Source: Flavobacterium selenitireducens
Lineage (GTDB): Bacteria; Bacteroidota; Bacteroidia; Flavobacteriales; Flavobacteriaceae
Length of the DNA: 64,000 nucleotides
Reading direction: 5' to 3'
Assembly: GCF_014748335.1 (NCBI RefSeq)
Contig: NZ_JAAVIY010000010.1
Location: 1 to 64,000, forward strand
In this document: in pieces, positions 38,049 through 45,491 of the stretch
How positions within the stretch are numbered: position 1 is the stretch's first letter
Layout: every line of letters begins with the position of its first letter
The notes under the pieces: model-generated
The model's input: only the letters and a program-made list of their open reading frames with translations
Databases searched by the model: none
Told to the model about the DNA's origin: nothing
Made by a program: the position numbers and the translations under genes

Positions 38049-38075
38049 AAAAAGTCCGGCACATGACCGGACTTG
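38049..38075 (-). terminator. Terminator of the gldI/PPIase cluster
   Basis: Perfect stem AAGTCCGG (38051-38058) / CCGGACTT (38066-38073), A-run on the left giving the T-tract on the minus strand. Confidence 0.88.
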
Positions 38076-38096
38076 CTATTTCATAAACGACTATGC

Positions 38097-39224
38097 TTAC
38101 TGCTTGTCGACCATTTCGATCTCGAACACCAAATCCGTATTGGGTGGAATCGGGCCGCGTCCGCCTTCTCCATATCCAAGTTTAGATGGGATGAACACTA
38201 CAACTTTGTCGCCCATGTTCATGTTTTCAATGCCTTCGATAAAACCTTGGATCATACCGGTCTTTGTCCCGATCTTGAACGGAAAAGGCTTGTAACCTCC
38301 GCCAGCGGCACGGTTGGCGTCGAACTGGCCGTTTTCCTGGGCGACTTGCTCGTAATTGCTGTCGAACAGTTTTCCGTCGGCGAAATAACCAGCGTAATAA
38401 ATGTAAACCTGGGAATCGGCAGCTGGCTTGACACCCGTTCCCGTTTTGATCACCTTGTACGACAGCCCGCTCGGAAGCGTGGTTGCCGTTGCGCGCAATC
38501 CGTCGAGATATTGCTTTTTTGCGGCCGATTGGGCAGCACTTTTTTCGTTTTTAAGCTTTTCTTCGTTGGCTTTGTTGGCAAAGTAGTCACCAAAAATTTT
38601 CGAAGCGTTGAATTTTTTGGCCTCTTTCCCTTTTCGGACAATCGTGACTTTGGTAATGATATCGTCCTGGGCGATGTTGTTCACGACGTCCTGTCCGCTG
38701 ACCACATGTCCAAAAACAGTATGCTTGCCGTTGAGCCAGCTCGTTTCTTTGTGCGTGATGAAAAACTGGCTGCCGTTGGTTGTCGGGCCTGAATTGGCCA
38801 TTGAGAGAATTCCGGGACCGCTGTGTTTTAAATCCGAGACAATTTCGTCTTTGAACTTATAACCGGGATCGCCCGAACCGTTTCCAAGCGGATCGCCTCC
38901 CTGGATCATGAAATCTTTGAGTACGCGGTGGAATTTGAGGCCGTCGTAGAACTTCTTCCCTTTGTATTTTTCGTTCACCTGGGGATTGTCGCCCTCGGCC
39001 AAAGACACGAAATTGGCAACCGTTATCGGTGTTTTCTGGTATTCGAGCTGGAGTACGATCTTTCCTTTCGAAGTTTCCATTTCAGCAAAGAGACCTTCAT
39101 CGTTTTTCGGGGCAACCGACTTCGTTGCAGCAGTCTTCGCCGCCGTCTTGTTCGTCGTTTTTTTGACTTGTGCCTGCATCATCGAGAACGACAGCAGCAA
39201 CAACAACATCGCTTTACGTTTCAT
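38097..39224 (-). CDS. Peptidyl-prolyl isomerase: cyclophilin plus FKBP fusion
   Basis: 375 residues. Signal peptide (MLLLLLSFSMMQAQ). Residues ~45-215 are a cyclophilin domain ([48 protein letters not shown]). Residues ~265-375 are an FKBP domain (VYIYYAGYFADGKLFDS, GMIQGFIEGIENMNMGDKV, IPSKLGYGEGGRGPIPPNT). It is a periplasmic or outer-membrane foldase with two unrelated isomerase domains. A lysine/alanine-rich linker lies before the first domain. The neighbouring gene has the same layout but a lipoprotein-like signal, so the two are paralogues. Last gene of a four-gene run with gldI, consistent with folding of gliding/T9SS proteins. Confidence 0.93.
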   Translation of the reverse strand: MKRKAMLLLLLSFSMMQAQVKKTTNKTAAKTAATKSVAPKNDEGLFAEMETSKGKIVLQLEYQKTPITVANFVSLAEGDNPQVNEKYKGKKFYDGLKFHRVLKDFMIQGGDPLGNGSGDPGYKFKDEIVSDLKHSGPGILSMANSGPTTNGSQFFITHKETSWLNGKHTVFGHVVSGQDVVNNIAQDDIITKVTIVRKGKEAKKFNASKIFGDYFANKANEEKLKNEKSAAQSAAKKQYLDGLRATATTLPSGLSYKVIKTGTGVKPAADSQVYIYYAGYFADGKLFDSNYEQVAQENGQFDANRAAGGGYKPFPFKIGTKTGMIQGFIEGIENMNMGDKVVVFIPSKLGYGEGGRGPIPPNTDLVFEIEMVDKQ

Positions 39225-39235
39225 CTTTTTAATTT

Positions 39236-40375
39236 TTATGGATGATTATTTTTGGGTTGGTTCTGGTCAAGTTTTAACATCTCGATCTCAAAGATCAGGT
39301 TCGCGTTCGGAGGAACTACGCCTCCAGCACCCGCGGCTCCGTACGCCATTGCCGAAGGTATGAAAAACACCGCTTTGTCGCCATATGACAATTGCGACAT
39401 TCCCTCCTTGAATCCCGGAATGAGTTGTCCCTGCGGCCCGTAGACGAAACGCGCCGGTAAATAGCCGCCGCCTTGTTCGCGGTTGCGGTCGTATTTCCCG
39501 AACTGTTCCGCAATGGTCATGATATTGGAGTCGAACAACAGCCCGTTTTCAAGAAAACCGGCGTAATTCATGAGCGCCATCGCCCCGTTCTCCGGTTTCT
39601 CGCCCGATCCTTTTTTGATTATGGCAACTTCAACGCCCGACGGCAGCTTTTTGGCGGTTTGGCGCAATTTGGCGAACGATGCAAGCTTCTCGTCAATTTG
39701 GGCCTTGTATTTTTCGGTATAGGCTTTTTCGAACTCGGCAGCCTGGGCGGCTTGCTTTTTCTGTCCGTCAAGTTCCTGGGAAAAGTAATCGCGGAAGGTC
39801 TTGACCGCGTCGAAACGCTTTGCGGCTTCCCCTACGCGAATAATTTTCACCTGCTCGATTTCGTCTTCCATCGCAATGGAGTCGACGATGTCCTGGCCGG
39901 TCACGACATATCCAAAAACCGAATGGCGGCCGTCGAGTTGTTGGGTGGGCAAGTGGGTGATGAAAAATTGGCTGCCGTTGGTTCCTGGCCCGGCGTTGGC
40001 CATGGAGAGTGTCCCGGCGCGATCGTGCGTCAGGTCCGAAAACTCGTCGCTGAATTTGTAACCAGGGCCTCCGGTACCGTTGCCCAAAGGATCGCCACCC
40101 TGTACCATGAAATTGGGCACGACCCTGTGAAATTTCAAGCCGTCGTAAAAGGGTTTGCCTTTGAACTCGTCGGAACAAAATGCATTTTTACCTTCGGCCA
40201 GCGTCACGAAATTCGCCACGGTCACAGGTGCTTTCTGGTATTCAAGTTCGCACAGGATTTTGCCTTTATTGGTCGTGATTTCGGCGTAAAGCCCGTCGGC
40301 GAGGTCGCTTTTTTCGTCTTTGCAGGAAGTCATCGCGCAGGAAATGGCGAAAAGAACGAGAACAATTTTTTTCAT
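39236..40375 (-). CDS. Peptidyl-prolyl isomerase lipoprotein: cyclophilin plus FKBP fusion
   Basis: 379 residues. Lipoprotein signal '[20 protein letters not shown]'. Cyclophilin domain at about residues 30-200 ([50 protein letters not shown]) and FKBP domain at about 255-370 ([56 protein letters not shown]). It starts directly at the base following the GldI stop, so the genes are translationally coupled. Probably assists folding of exported proteins in the periplasm. Confidence 0.93.
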   Translation of the reverse strand: MKKIVLVLFAISCAMTSCKDEKSDLADGLYAEITTNKGKILCELEYQKAPVTVANFVTLAEGKNAFCSDEFKGKPFYDGLKFHRVVPNFMVQGGDPLGNGTGGPGYKFSDEFSDLTHDRAGTLSMANAGPGTNGSQFFITHLPTQQLDGRHSVFGYVVTGQDIVDSIAMEDEIEQVKIIRVGEAAKRFDAVKTFRDYFSQELDGQKKQAAQAAEFEKAYTEKYKAQIDEKLASFAKLRQTAKKLPSGVEVAIIKKGSGEKPENGAMALMNYAGFLENGLLFDSNIMTIAEQFGKYDRNREQGGGYLPARFVYGPQGQLIPGFKEGMSQLSYGDKAVFFIPSAMAYGAAGAGGVVPPNANLIFEIEMLKLDQNQPKNNHP

Positions 40376-40939
40376 TTATTCGGTAGTAGTTTGGTTTTCA
40401 GGTTTGATGTCGGTCAGGGTGACGGTTGCAATCAGCGGCTGGTTGTGGCCGATGCGTCTGTTGTCGCCGTGATAGCCGTATCCCATATGGGACGGGAACA
40501 GGAAGCGCACGGTTTCATTCTTGCGCATCAGTTTGATGCCGTGCCTCAATCCCATGATGATTTTTTGTTCCTTGTCTACATGGTATTCCTGGGGACGCAA
40601 TTCGAGAGCGCTGTAAATCACGTTGCCGTCCAGATCGCTGAGTTCGTAAGTGTAAAACGCGACGTCCCCTTTTTTGGGACGGATCGTGTCGGTAGTATTT
40701 TGCTTGATGTACGTATACCAATATCCCTTTTTGGATCCCGTGTATTTGCGGTTTGGCTCGCTTTTGATGATGGAGTCGATTTTGTCTTCTTCCCCGGCGA
40801 TCAATTTTTTGTTGCGCTCCGCCGATTCTTTCATGAACGTGCCCGAAGACTGGGAAATCGGGCGACGAGGCTGTTGTTGGCTGCAGCAAACGGCGAATAC
40901 CGAGAGCATTAAAAGCAGCGCTATTTTGGTCTTTTTCAT
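40376..40939 (-). CDS. gldI: Gliding motility-associated FKBP-type PPIase lipoprotein GldI
   Basis: 187 residues from the ATG at 40939. Lipoprotein signal 'IALLLMLSVFAVCCSQQQ'. The C-terminal half is an FKBP-like domain (KGDVAFYTYELSDLDGNVIYS, QKIIMGLRHGIKLMRKNETVRFLFPSHMGYGYHGD). GldI is required for gliding and T9SS function in Flavobacterium johnsoniae. The gene is 4 bp downstream of the DHH phosphoesterase gene and abuts the two cyclophilin-FKBP genes, the same neighbourhood of isomerases seen with gldI in relatives, which supports the name. Confidence 0.9.
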   Translation of the reverse strand: MKKTKIALLLMLSVFAVCCSQQQPRRPISQSSGTFMKESAERNKKLIAGEEDKIDSIIKSEPNRKYTGSKKGYWYTYIKQNTTDTIRPKKGDVAFYTYELSDLDGNVIYSALELRPQEYHVDKEQKIIMGLRHGIKLMRKNETVRFLFPSHMGYGYHGDNRRIGHNQPLIATVTLTDIKPENQTTTE

Positions 40940-40943
40940 AGTG

Positions 40944-41948
40944 TCAGATTGAGATTTGGGAAACCAGTCCTTCGAATTTGTGGACTGTTTCTTCGAGGGA
41001 ACTGAACGATTTTCCTCCGGCCGCGTTGATATGCCCGCCTCCGTTGAAATGGTTGCGCGCAAATTGGTTCACGTCGAAGGTTCCTTTTGACCGGAACGAA
41101 ATCTTGACGATGTTCTCATCTTTGTGCTCGATGAAGATCGCGGTAAATTCGATTCCCTTGAGGCTCAGACCGTAGTTGACAATGCCTTCCGTGTCGCCTT
41201 TCACGTATTGGAAGTCTTCGAGTTCCTGAGCGGTCAACGAGGTATAACTCGTTTTTTTAGCTGGAATGATCTTCAGCTTCGAAAGCGCGCGACCCAACAA
41301 TTGCAGGCTGTTATACGTGCTGCTGTCGTAAACCGAGTTGTGTATGTAGCCGTTTTCGACACCCAGGTCGATAAGGTCGGCCACAATGCGATGCGTTTTG
41401 CTCGTCGTAGACGGAAAGCGGAACGATCCCGAATCGGTCATGATGCCGCAGTAAATGCAGGTCGCGATCGTTTTGTCGAGCAGGTCTTTTTTGCCAAGGC
41501 CCGAAATGAAATCGAACACCATCTCGCAAGTGGAGCCGTAAGCCGTGTTTGAAAACGTGTACGTGGCGTAAGCGTCTGGCTTTTGGTGATGGTCGATCAT
41601 GATGAACAACGCCTTGAGACGTGCCAGGGTGTGTTCCATTTCACCGGTGCGGTGCAAGGCGTTGAAGTCGAGCGTAAAAACGATGTCGGCTTCTTCGAGG
41701 ATTTTGGCGACGCCCTCTTTGTCTTTTTCAAAAATCCGGACGGTTTCGGAGGCCGGCAGCCAGGCCAGGAAATCAGGGAATTCGTTCGGGGCGATCACCG
41801 TAGGGTTTTGCCCCAATTTTTTCAAAAAGTGGTAAAGCGCTAAGGTCGAGCCCATGGCGTCACCGTCTGGGCTGCGATGCGGGATGATGGCAATGCTTTT
41901 CGGGGAAGCCAGCAAGGCGTTGATTTCTTGAAAATCACGTTCGTTCAT
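40944..41948 (-). CDS. DHH-family phosphoesterase (NrnA-like oligoribonuclease/pAp phosphatase)
   Basis: 334 residues. DHH domain with 'SIAIIPHRSPDGDAMGSTL', 'ADIVFTLDFNALHR' and the DHH motif in 'LFIMIDHHQKPDAYA'; DHHA1 domain with the 'GGGHINAAGGKS' glycine-rich signature. NrnA-type enzymes degrade short oligoribonucleotides and dephosphorylate pAp; c-di-NMP cleavage is an alternative within the family. Cytoplasmic. It heads the cluster with gldI (4-bp gap) although its task is unrelated. Confidence 0.92.
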   Translation of the reverse strand: MNERDFQEINALLASPKSIAIIPHRSPDGDAMGSTLALYHFLKKLGQNPTVIAPNEFPDFLAWLPASETVRIFEKDKEGVAKILEEADIVFTLDFNALHRTGEMEHTLARLKALFIMIDHHQKPDAYATYTFSNTAYGSTCEMVFDFISGLGKKDLLDKTIATCIYCGIMTDSGSFRFPSTTSKTHRIVADLIDLGVENGYIHNSVYDSSTYNSLQLLGRALSKLKIIPAKKTSYTSLTAQELEDFQYVKGDTEGIVNYGLSLKGIEFTAIFIEHKDENIVKISFRSKGTFDVNQFARNHFNGGGHINAAGGKSFSSLEETVHKFEGLVSQISI

Positions 41949-42371
41949 AGGTTGCGAATTTACATTTTTTTTGAAATTTGGAGGATGTTTTGGGAATTCA
42001 TTGTGAGTGCGATTTTAGAACGTTGACATGCTGACAACACAGATTTGCTTAGGGTTACGCTTTGTAGGTTCAGGAACCGCAGTTCCCTGATTCGGCTCAC
42101 TTCGATTCAGGCATTCACGTCTTGCAACGCGACCACGCGAAAGTTTTGGTGTAGTTTGCAGATTGGCGAATCAGCGGTTCATTTTCGACGGTTGTAACGG
42201 AATATGATCCTGCTGTGGACCGTCGGCCTAGCCCCGATAGCAGCGGTTAGCCCGCAGGGACGAAAGCTATATTTTTGGGGCGGGGCGCGGCGACCGCAGG
42301 AAGCCGCGCCCCGCCCTAATAAAATAAGCTTTTTGGACCGAGGACTAAGAGCGTATAGCGGGATCGGCTCC
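41949..42371. other. Intergenic region with dispersed repeat
   Basis: 423 bp without a plausible gene. It contains GGAACCGCAGTTCC (about 42073-42086, a small hairpin) and, from about 42205, the third copy of the GC-rich intergenic repeat. Confidence 0.6.
42205..42371 (-). repeat. GC-rich dispersed intergenic repeat, copy 3 (reverse)
   Basis: Read on minus it follows the crcB stop with 'GGAGCCGATCCCGCTATACG', passes a perfect 14-bp hairpin (42278-42291 pairing with 42303-42316, loop 11 nt) made only of G and C, and ends 'CTGCGGGCTAACCGCTGCTA' then 'TCGGGGCTAGG'. The 'CTGCGGGCTA' word is shared with copy 2. The hairpin may also terminate transcription of the exbB-exbD-crcB unit. Confidence 0.7.
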
Positions 42372-42752
42372 TTACAGTTTTACGCCCGAAACGCAAAGCC
42401 CGAGCCAAACCGCGCCCAAACCAACGACTACGCTGGAGGCGATATAGGCGAAGGCCAATGCGCCGTTGCCATTTTGGAATAATGTGATGTTTTCGTGCCC
42501 GAATGTGGAAAAAGTGGTGTATCCGCCGCAGAAACCAGTGACGAGCAGCCATTTGTAACCCGAGTCGAAGAGGCCGTTTTTTTGAAGTTGCCCGACGAAA
42601 AACCCGATCAGGAAACAACCGATTATATTCGTCACCAAAGTTGCCCAGGGAAATACCGTCGGGAAATATTTGCTGACGAAAATCGACGTGAGATATCGCA
42701 ACACGCTCCCGATGGCGCCACCTAAAGCGACGAGAAGCAGGTTTCGTATCAT
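42372..42752 (-). CDS. crcB: Fluoride efflux channel CrcB/Fluc
   Basis: 126 residues with four membrane helices. Family motifs: 'GGAIGSVLRYLTS', 'FPWATLVTNIIGCFLIGFF', the central 'TGFCGGYTTFSTF' and the last helix 'VVGLGAVWLGLCVSG'. Forms a dual-topology fluoride channel. Its start codon overlaps the exbD stop (TAATG), so translation is coupled. No fluoride riboswitch is seen, in keeping with its place as the last gene of an operon. Confidence 0.95.
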   Translation of the reverse strand: MIRNLLLVALGGAIGSVLRYLTSIFVSKYFPTVFPWATLVTNIIGCFLIGFFVGQLQKNGLFDSGYKWLLVTGFCGGYTTFSTFGHENITLFQNGNGALAFAYIASSVVVGLGAVWLGLCVSGVKL

Positions 42753-43147
42753 TAATTCTTGGCTGTCGCGATCACGAAATTGAGTTTGAGCCGCACTCCG
42801 ATTTGCATCAGGTCGACCAAATCCTGGACCATGAGGTCGGCAGGAATCCTGATCACGACGTTTTTGTCGCCTGTGGTTTGCGTGCGCGCGGCCAGTTCCA
42901 TTTCGAGTTGATCGAACGGTATGTTGTCTTTATTGAGAAAGTATTGTTTTTCCGGTGTTACCGACAACGTCAGGTGATCCTTTTTCGTGGTTTCGGTCGA
43001 TTCCGCTTTCGGGAGCGTCAACTTGATCACGTTAGGGTTGGCCAGCGTCGAGATGATGAGGAAAAACAGGAACAAAAAGAACATGATGTCGCTCATCGAA
43101 GCCGAGAACAACTCGGGATGGAAGCGCCTTTTTCGTTTAATTGCCAT
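42752..43147 (-). CDS. exbD: ExbD/TolR-type energy-transduction protein
   Basis: 131 residues with one N-terminal membrane helix containing the proton-channel aspartate region (SASMSDIMFFLFLFFLII) and a C-terminal periplasmic domain with 'VVIRIPADLMVQDLVDLMQI'. Partner of the ExbB-like protein encoded immediately upstream (start overlaps the exbB end by 11 bp). The pair passes proton-motive force to a TonB- or Tol-like protein that is not in the window. Confidence 0.92.
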   Translation of the reverse strand: MAIKRKRRFHPELFSASMSDIMFFLFLFFLIISTLANPNVIKLTLPKAESTETTKKDHLTLSVTPEKQYFLNKDNIPFDQLEMELAARTQTTGDKNVVIRIPADLMVQDLVDLMQIGVRLKLNFVIATAKN

Positions 43148-43859
43148 CTGGAGACTGGATTACGTTGATGATTTCTAAGGTTTGGGCTTCGGCTTTGACC
43201 GTGAAACCGTCGATGACCATGTTGTATAGGTGATAGCCCGAATAGGCGATGACGCCCACGACAAGGCCGGCTCCCGAGGAGATCATCTTTTCGTAGAGAC
43301 CGCCTGATATGGTTTGTATGTTCAGGTTTCCTGTCGTCGAAATCGAGTGGAAGATCTTAATGACTCCGGCGATCGTTCCGATGAATCCCAGAATTGGCGC
43401 CACACCGGAGATCAATCCCAGATAGCCGAGGCCTTTTTCCATTTTGGCGATTTCAATGTTTGCCGTTTTCTCCATTGCAGATTCGATTTCCGAGATCGGA
43501 CGGCCAATGGTCTGGATTCCCGATTTCAGGATCGCAGCTGTGGAATTCCCGTCGCGGCTGCACAACATCAACGCGTTGTCGATGCGACCGGCGCGAAGCT
43601 GGGCTTTGACTTCGCTCATGAGGTTCGGGTCTTGCTTGCCGAGTTTCTTGATGGTCATGGCGCGTTCGACGATGACGTAGATGCAAAAGAAAAGCAAGAC
43701 GATAAGCGGGTAGATCATCGCTCCGCCTTTGAGCACGAAGTCGAGATAGGAGACGTTTTCAGTTACGGCTACAGTGGCGGCGCCGGCGGCATTTTGCGCA
43801 TTAGCGATGGTGTCTTGGACCGGTTGCGGATCTTGGAGCAGTAAAGTGAGGAATTGCAT
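43137..43859 (-). CDS. exbB: MotA/TolQ/ExbB proton channel protein
   Basis: 240 residues. Three membrane helices: about residues 47-67 (GGAMIYPLIVLLFFCIYVIV), about 145-170 (LGLISGVAPILGFIGTIAGV) and about 190-215 (GLVVGVIAYSGYHLYNMV). The 'P..G..GT..G' and 'G....G..A' patterns are those of ExbB/TolQ. Head of an exbB-exbD-crcB operon with overlapping reading frames. Confidence 0.92.
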   Translation of the reverse strand: MQFLTLLLQDPQPVQDTIANAQNAAGAATVAVTENVSYLDFVLKGGAMIYPLIVLLFFCIYVIVERAMTIKKLGKQDPNLMSEVKAQLRAGRIDNALMLCSRDGNSTAAILKSGIQTIGRPISEIESAMEKTANIEIAKMEKGLGYLGLISGVAPILGFIGTIAGVIKIFHSISTTGNLNIQTISGGLYEKMISSGAGLVVGVIAYSGYHLYNMVIDGFTVKAEAQTLEIINVIQSPDGN

Positions 43860-44042
43860 AGAGAAAATTCGGTTTTAATTTGTCTTGAACAAAAATGCAC
43901 ATTTTTTAAACGGGCAAAATCGCGCTTTAGTGTTTTTTATTAACGTATTGCTGTTGGTAAGGTAACGGGGAAAGTCGGGGCGTAGTATAAGTTTCGGACA
44001 GGTGGGTTGGTTTTTGCGATGTTTTTCGACCGGTTCGGCTTG

Positions 44043-44076
44043 AGACCTAACAGGATTTGGGATACCTGTTAGGTCT
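44043..44076. repeat. Perfect palindromic hairpin in intergenic DNA
   Basis: AGACCTAACAGG (44043-44054), 10-nt loop, CCTGTTAGGTCT (44065-44076): a perfect 12-bp inverted repeat in the 276-bp spacer between exbB and alkB. It looks like the kind of palindromic intergenic repeat scattered through flavobacterial genomes. Confidence 0.75.
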
Positions 44077-44135
44077 GCCGAAGTTCGGGTTTTTACACGA
44101 CGTGAGACGCTATATTTTCTGCCAAAAAAGTTAAA

Positions 44136-44705
44136 TCACGCCATTTTGCGAAATGTCAGGTTGATCCTTGCTTCGGTAATTTTTGAAGACTTGGGAACGG
44201 CATGCAGCCAACTTTCCTGGGTTTCGCCTTTCATGACCAACAAACTTCCGTTTTGGAGTTCCAGCGAGACGGATTCTTTCGACGCTTTGTGTTTCAGCGC
44301 GAACTTTCGGGTGGCTCCGAGGCTGACCGATGCGATGGCGGAATGGCGTACGATTTCCTTCTCGTCGTCGCTGTGCCAGCCCATGCCTTCCGATCCGTCG
44401 TGGTACAAATTCAGCAAACAGGAGTTATAGGTTTCGGACGATATTTTTTCTACGATGGCCTTGAGTTGCAGTAATTCTGTAGTCCACGGCAAAGCGGTCC
44501 GCATAATTTTGGAATACGTATAATCGAAAGGTTTGTCGCCATACCAGGCGGTTTTGCGTTTGGTGATGATGCGTTTCCCGAACATCGAAACTTCGTCGTT
44601 TTTCCAATCGATGGTTCGCAGGAGGGCAGCGAAATACGCGTCGGGATCCGGGATTGCCGATGCGAAATAGTGCACGACGCCATCTTTCGGAAGCAGGTTC
44701 GTCAT
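44136..44705 (-). CDS. alkB: AlkB-like Fe(II)/2-oxoglutarate-dependent DNA/RNA demethylase
   Basis: 189 residues. Jelly-roll dioxygenase with the iron ligands HxD in 'MGWHSDDEKEIV' and a distal His in 'SWLHAVPKSSKI', then the 2-oxoglutarate arginine in 'ARINLTFRKM'. 'LNLYHDGSEG' precedes the HxD motif as in AlkB/ALKBH2-type enzymes. It removes alkyl groups from bases. Its start overlaps the stop of the upstream small protein gene by 4 bp (ATGA). Confidence 0.93.
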   Translation of the reverse strand: MTNLLPKDGVVHYFASAIPDPDAYFAALLRTIDWKNDEVSMFGKRIITKRKTAWYGDKPFDYTYSKIMRTALPWTTELLQLKAIVEKISSETYNSCLLNLYHDGSEGMGWHSDDEKEIVRHSAIASVSLGATRKFALKHKASKESVSLELQNGSLLVMKGETQESWLHAVPKSSKITEARINLTFRKMA

Positions 44706-45211
44706 TTTTTGAACGTTGATTTCCGGACGGCATCCGCTAATTTCTTGCCTTCGGTTGCATCGGCATACGTCAAATTGATACTGACCGCTTTTTTTCCGAA
44801 AACCCTGGCGTATGTGACGGTATAGATCGAAAATGTGGCATCGAGCGTGACCTTTGAGGTAAAGACTGCGAATTTTTTCCCGTCGATGGTTTCCTCAGTC
44901 TCCGTCGTGATTCCCGATCCCGGAAGCTGCTCGTTCACGGCATCGGTCACGTCTTTTTTGGCCGAACGCAACGCATCTACGTATTTGCCGTCTTTCGATT
45001 CATCGAATTCTTCCCAATACGCCTGTATATTGTGCGACTGGTCTTTTTCGTAGGCCAACAGCATGTCTTCTTGATCGGTTTTCATTTTTTTATAGTCAGG
45101 AGGGATCGAAACCGTCCATCCGAATTCCTTAAAAATGAGCGTCAACGGCTTTTCCTGGGCGAATCCGGCACTGAAGATTGAGGCGAAGAGAAGGGCGAAA
45201 AGTGTTTTCAT
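44702..45211 (-). CDS. Small secreted protein of unknown function
   Basis: 169 residues from the ATG at 45211. Signal peptide (LFALLFASIFSAGFAQ). A single alpha/beta domain follows (FGWTVSIPPDYKKM ... FSIYTVTYARVFGKKAVSINLTYAD), of the PsbP/DcrB-like look, but I cannot assign it firmly. Coupled to alkB by a 4-bp overlap. Confidence 0.75.
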   Translation of the reverse strand: MKTLFALLFASIFSAGFAQEKPLTLIFKEFGWTVSIPPDYKKMKTDQEDMLLAYEKDQSHNIQAYWEEFDESKDGKYVDALRSAKKDVTDAVNEQLPGSGITTETEETIDGKKFAVFTSKVTLDATFSIYTVTYARVFGKKAVSINLTYADATEGKKLADAVRKSTFKK

Positions 45212-45306
45212 AGTGCAATGATAACGGATAATCGAACGATTTCGCCTGCAATTTCCATCTGTTAAGAAAAATTTATGCGAGGAGTTTCCCAATCTAAATT
45301 GTTGAA

Positions 45307-45328
45307 GTATTTTTGCGCATGCAACACA
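45307..45328 (+). other. attL: left 22-bp core repeat of the island
   Basis: Identical over 22 bp to 59940-59961. Starts GTATTTTTGCGCATG and ends CAACACA. It contains a -7 box (TATTTTTG, 45308-45315) and the copied guaA start codon (ATG, 45319-45321). The flanking bases differ on both sides, as expected for an integration core. Confidence 0.9.
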
Positions 45329-45413
45329 TAAATAAAATTTATTCTGCTTGTGTGTTTTTAAATCCACTCAAAAACAATGATTTAAATAATTTGCGCATTC
45401 GACTTAAGATGTT

Positions 45414-45449
45414 AAAGTGGGTAAATATTTTACCCACTTTGTGCCCACC
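45414..45449. promoter_or_regulatory. Candidate integrase arm-type sites, left end
   Basis: Perfect 12-bp inverted repeat AAAGTGGGTAAA (45414-45425) / TTTACCCACTTT (45429-45440), followed by GTGCCCACC (45441-45449). The CCCACTTT word also occurs twice at the right end (59865-59889). It sits about 110 bp inside attL and just before the integrase gene, so it could also be the integrase operator. Confidence 0.6.
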
Positions 45450-45491
45450 GTCATTTTTACTTTCTTATTTTTACGTCCAAGATCAGATATT

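Larger units (their letters stand above)
45212..45491. other. Left junction of the island: leftover guaA promoter region, attL and integrase upstream region
   Basis: Chromosomal DNA up to 45306 would have been the native upstream region of guaA. The 22-bp repeat 45307-45328 follows, then island DNA with the integrase upstream region. A short open frame beginning at the copied guaA ATG (45319) runs into the integrase gene region but is a by-product of the integration. Confidence 0.7.

Noticed and set aside
42753-42800. Fluoride riboswitch before crcB
   Set aside because: crcB overlaps the exbD stop codon and has no leader of its own.
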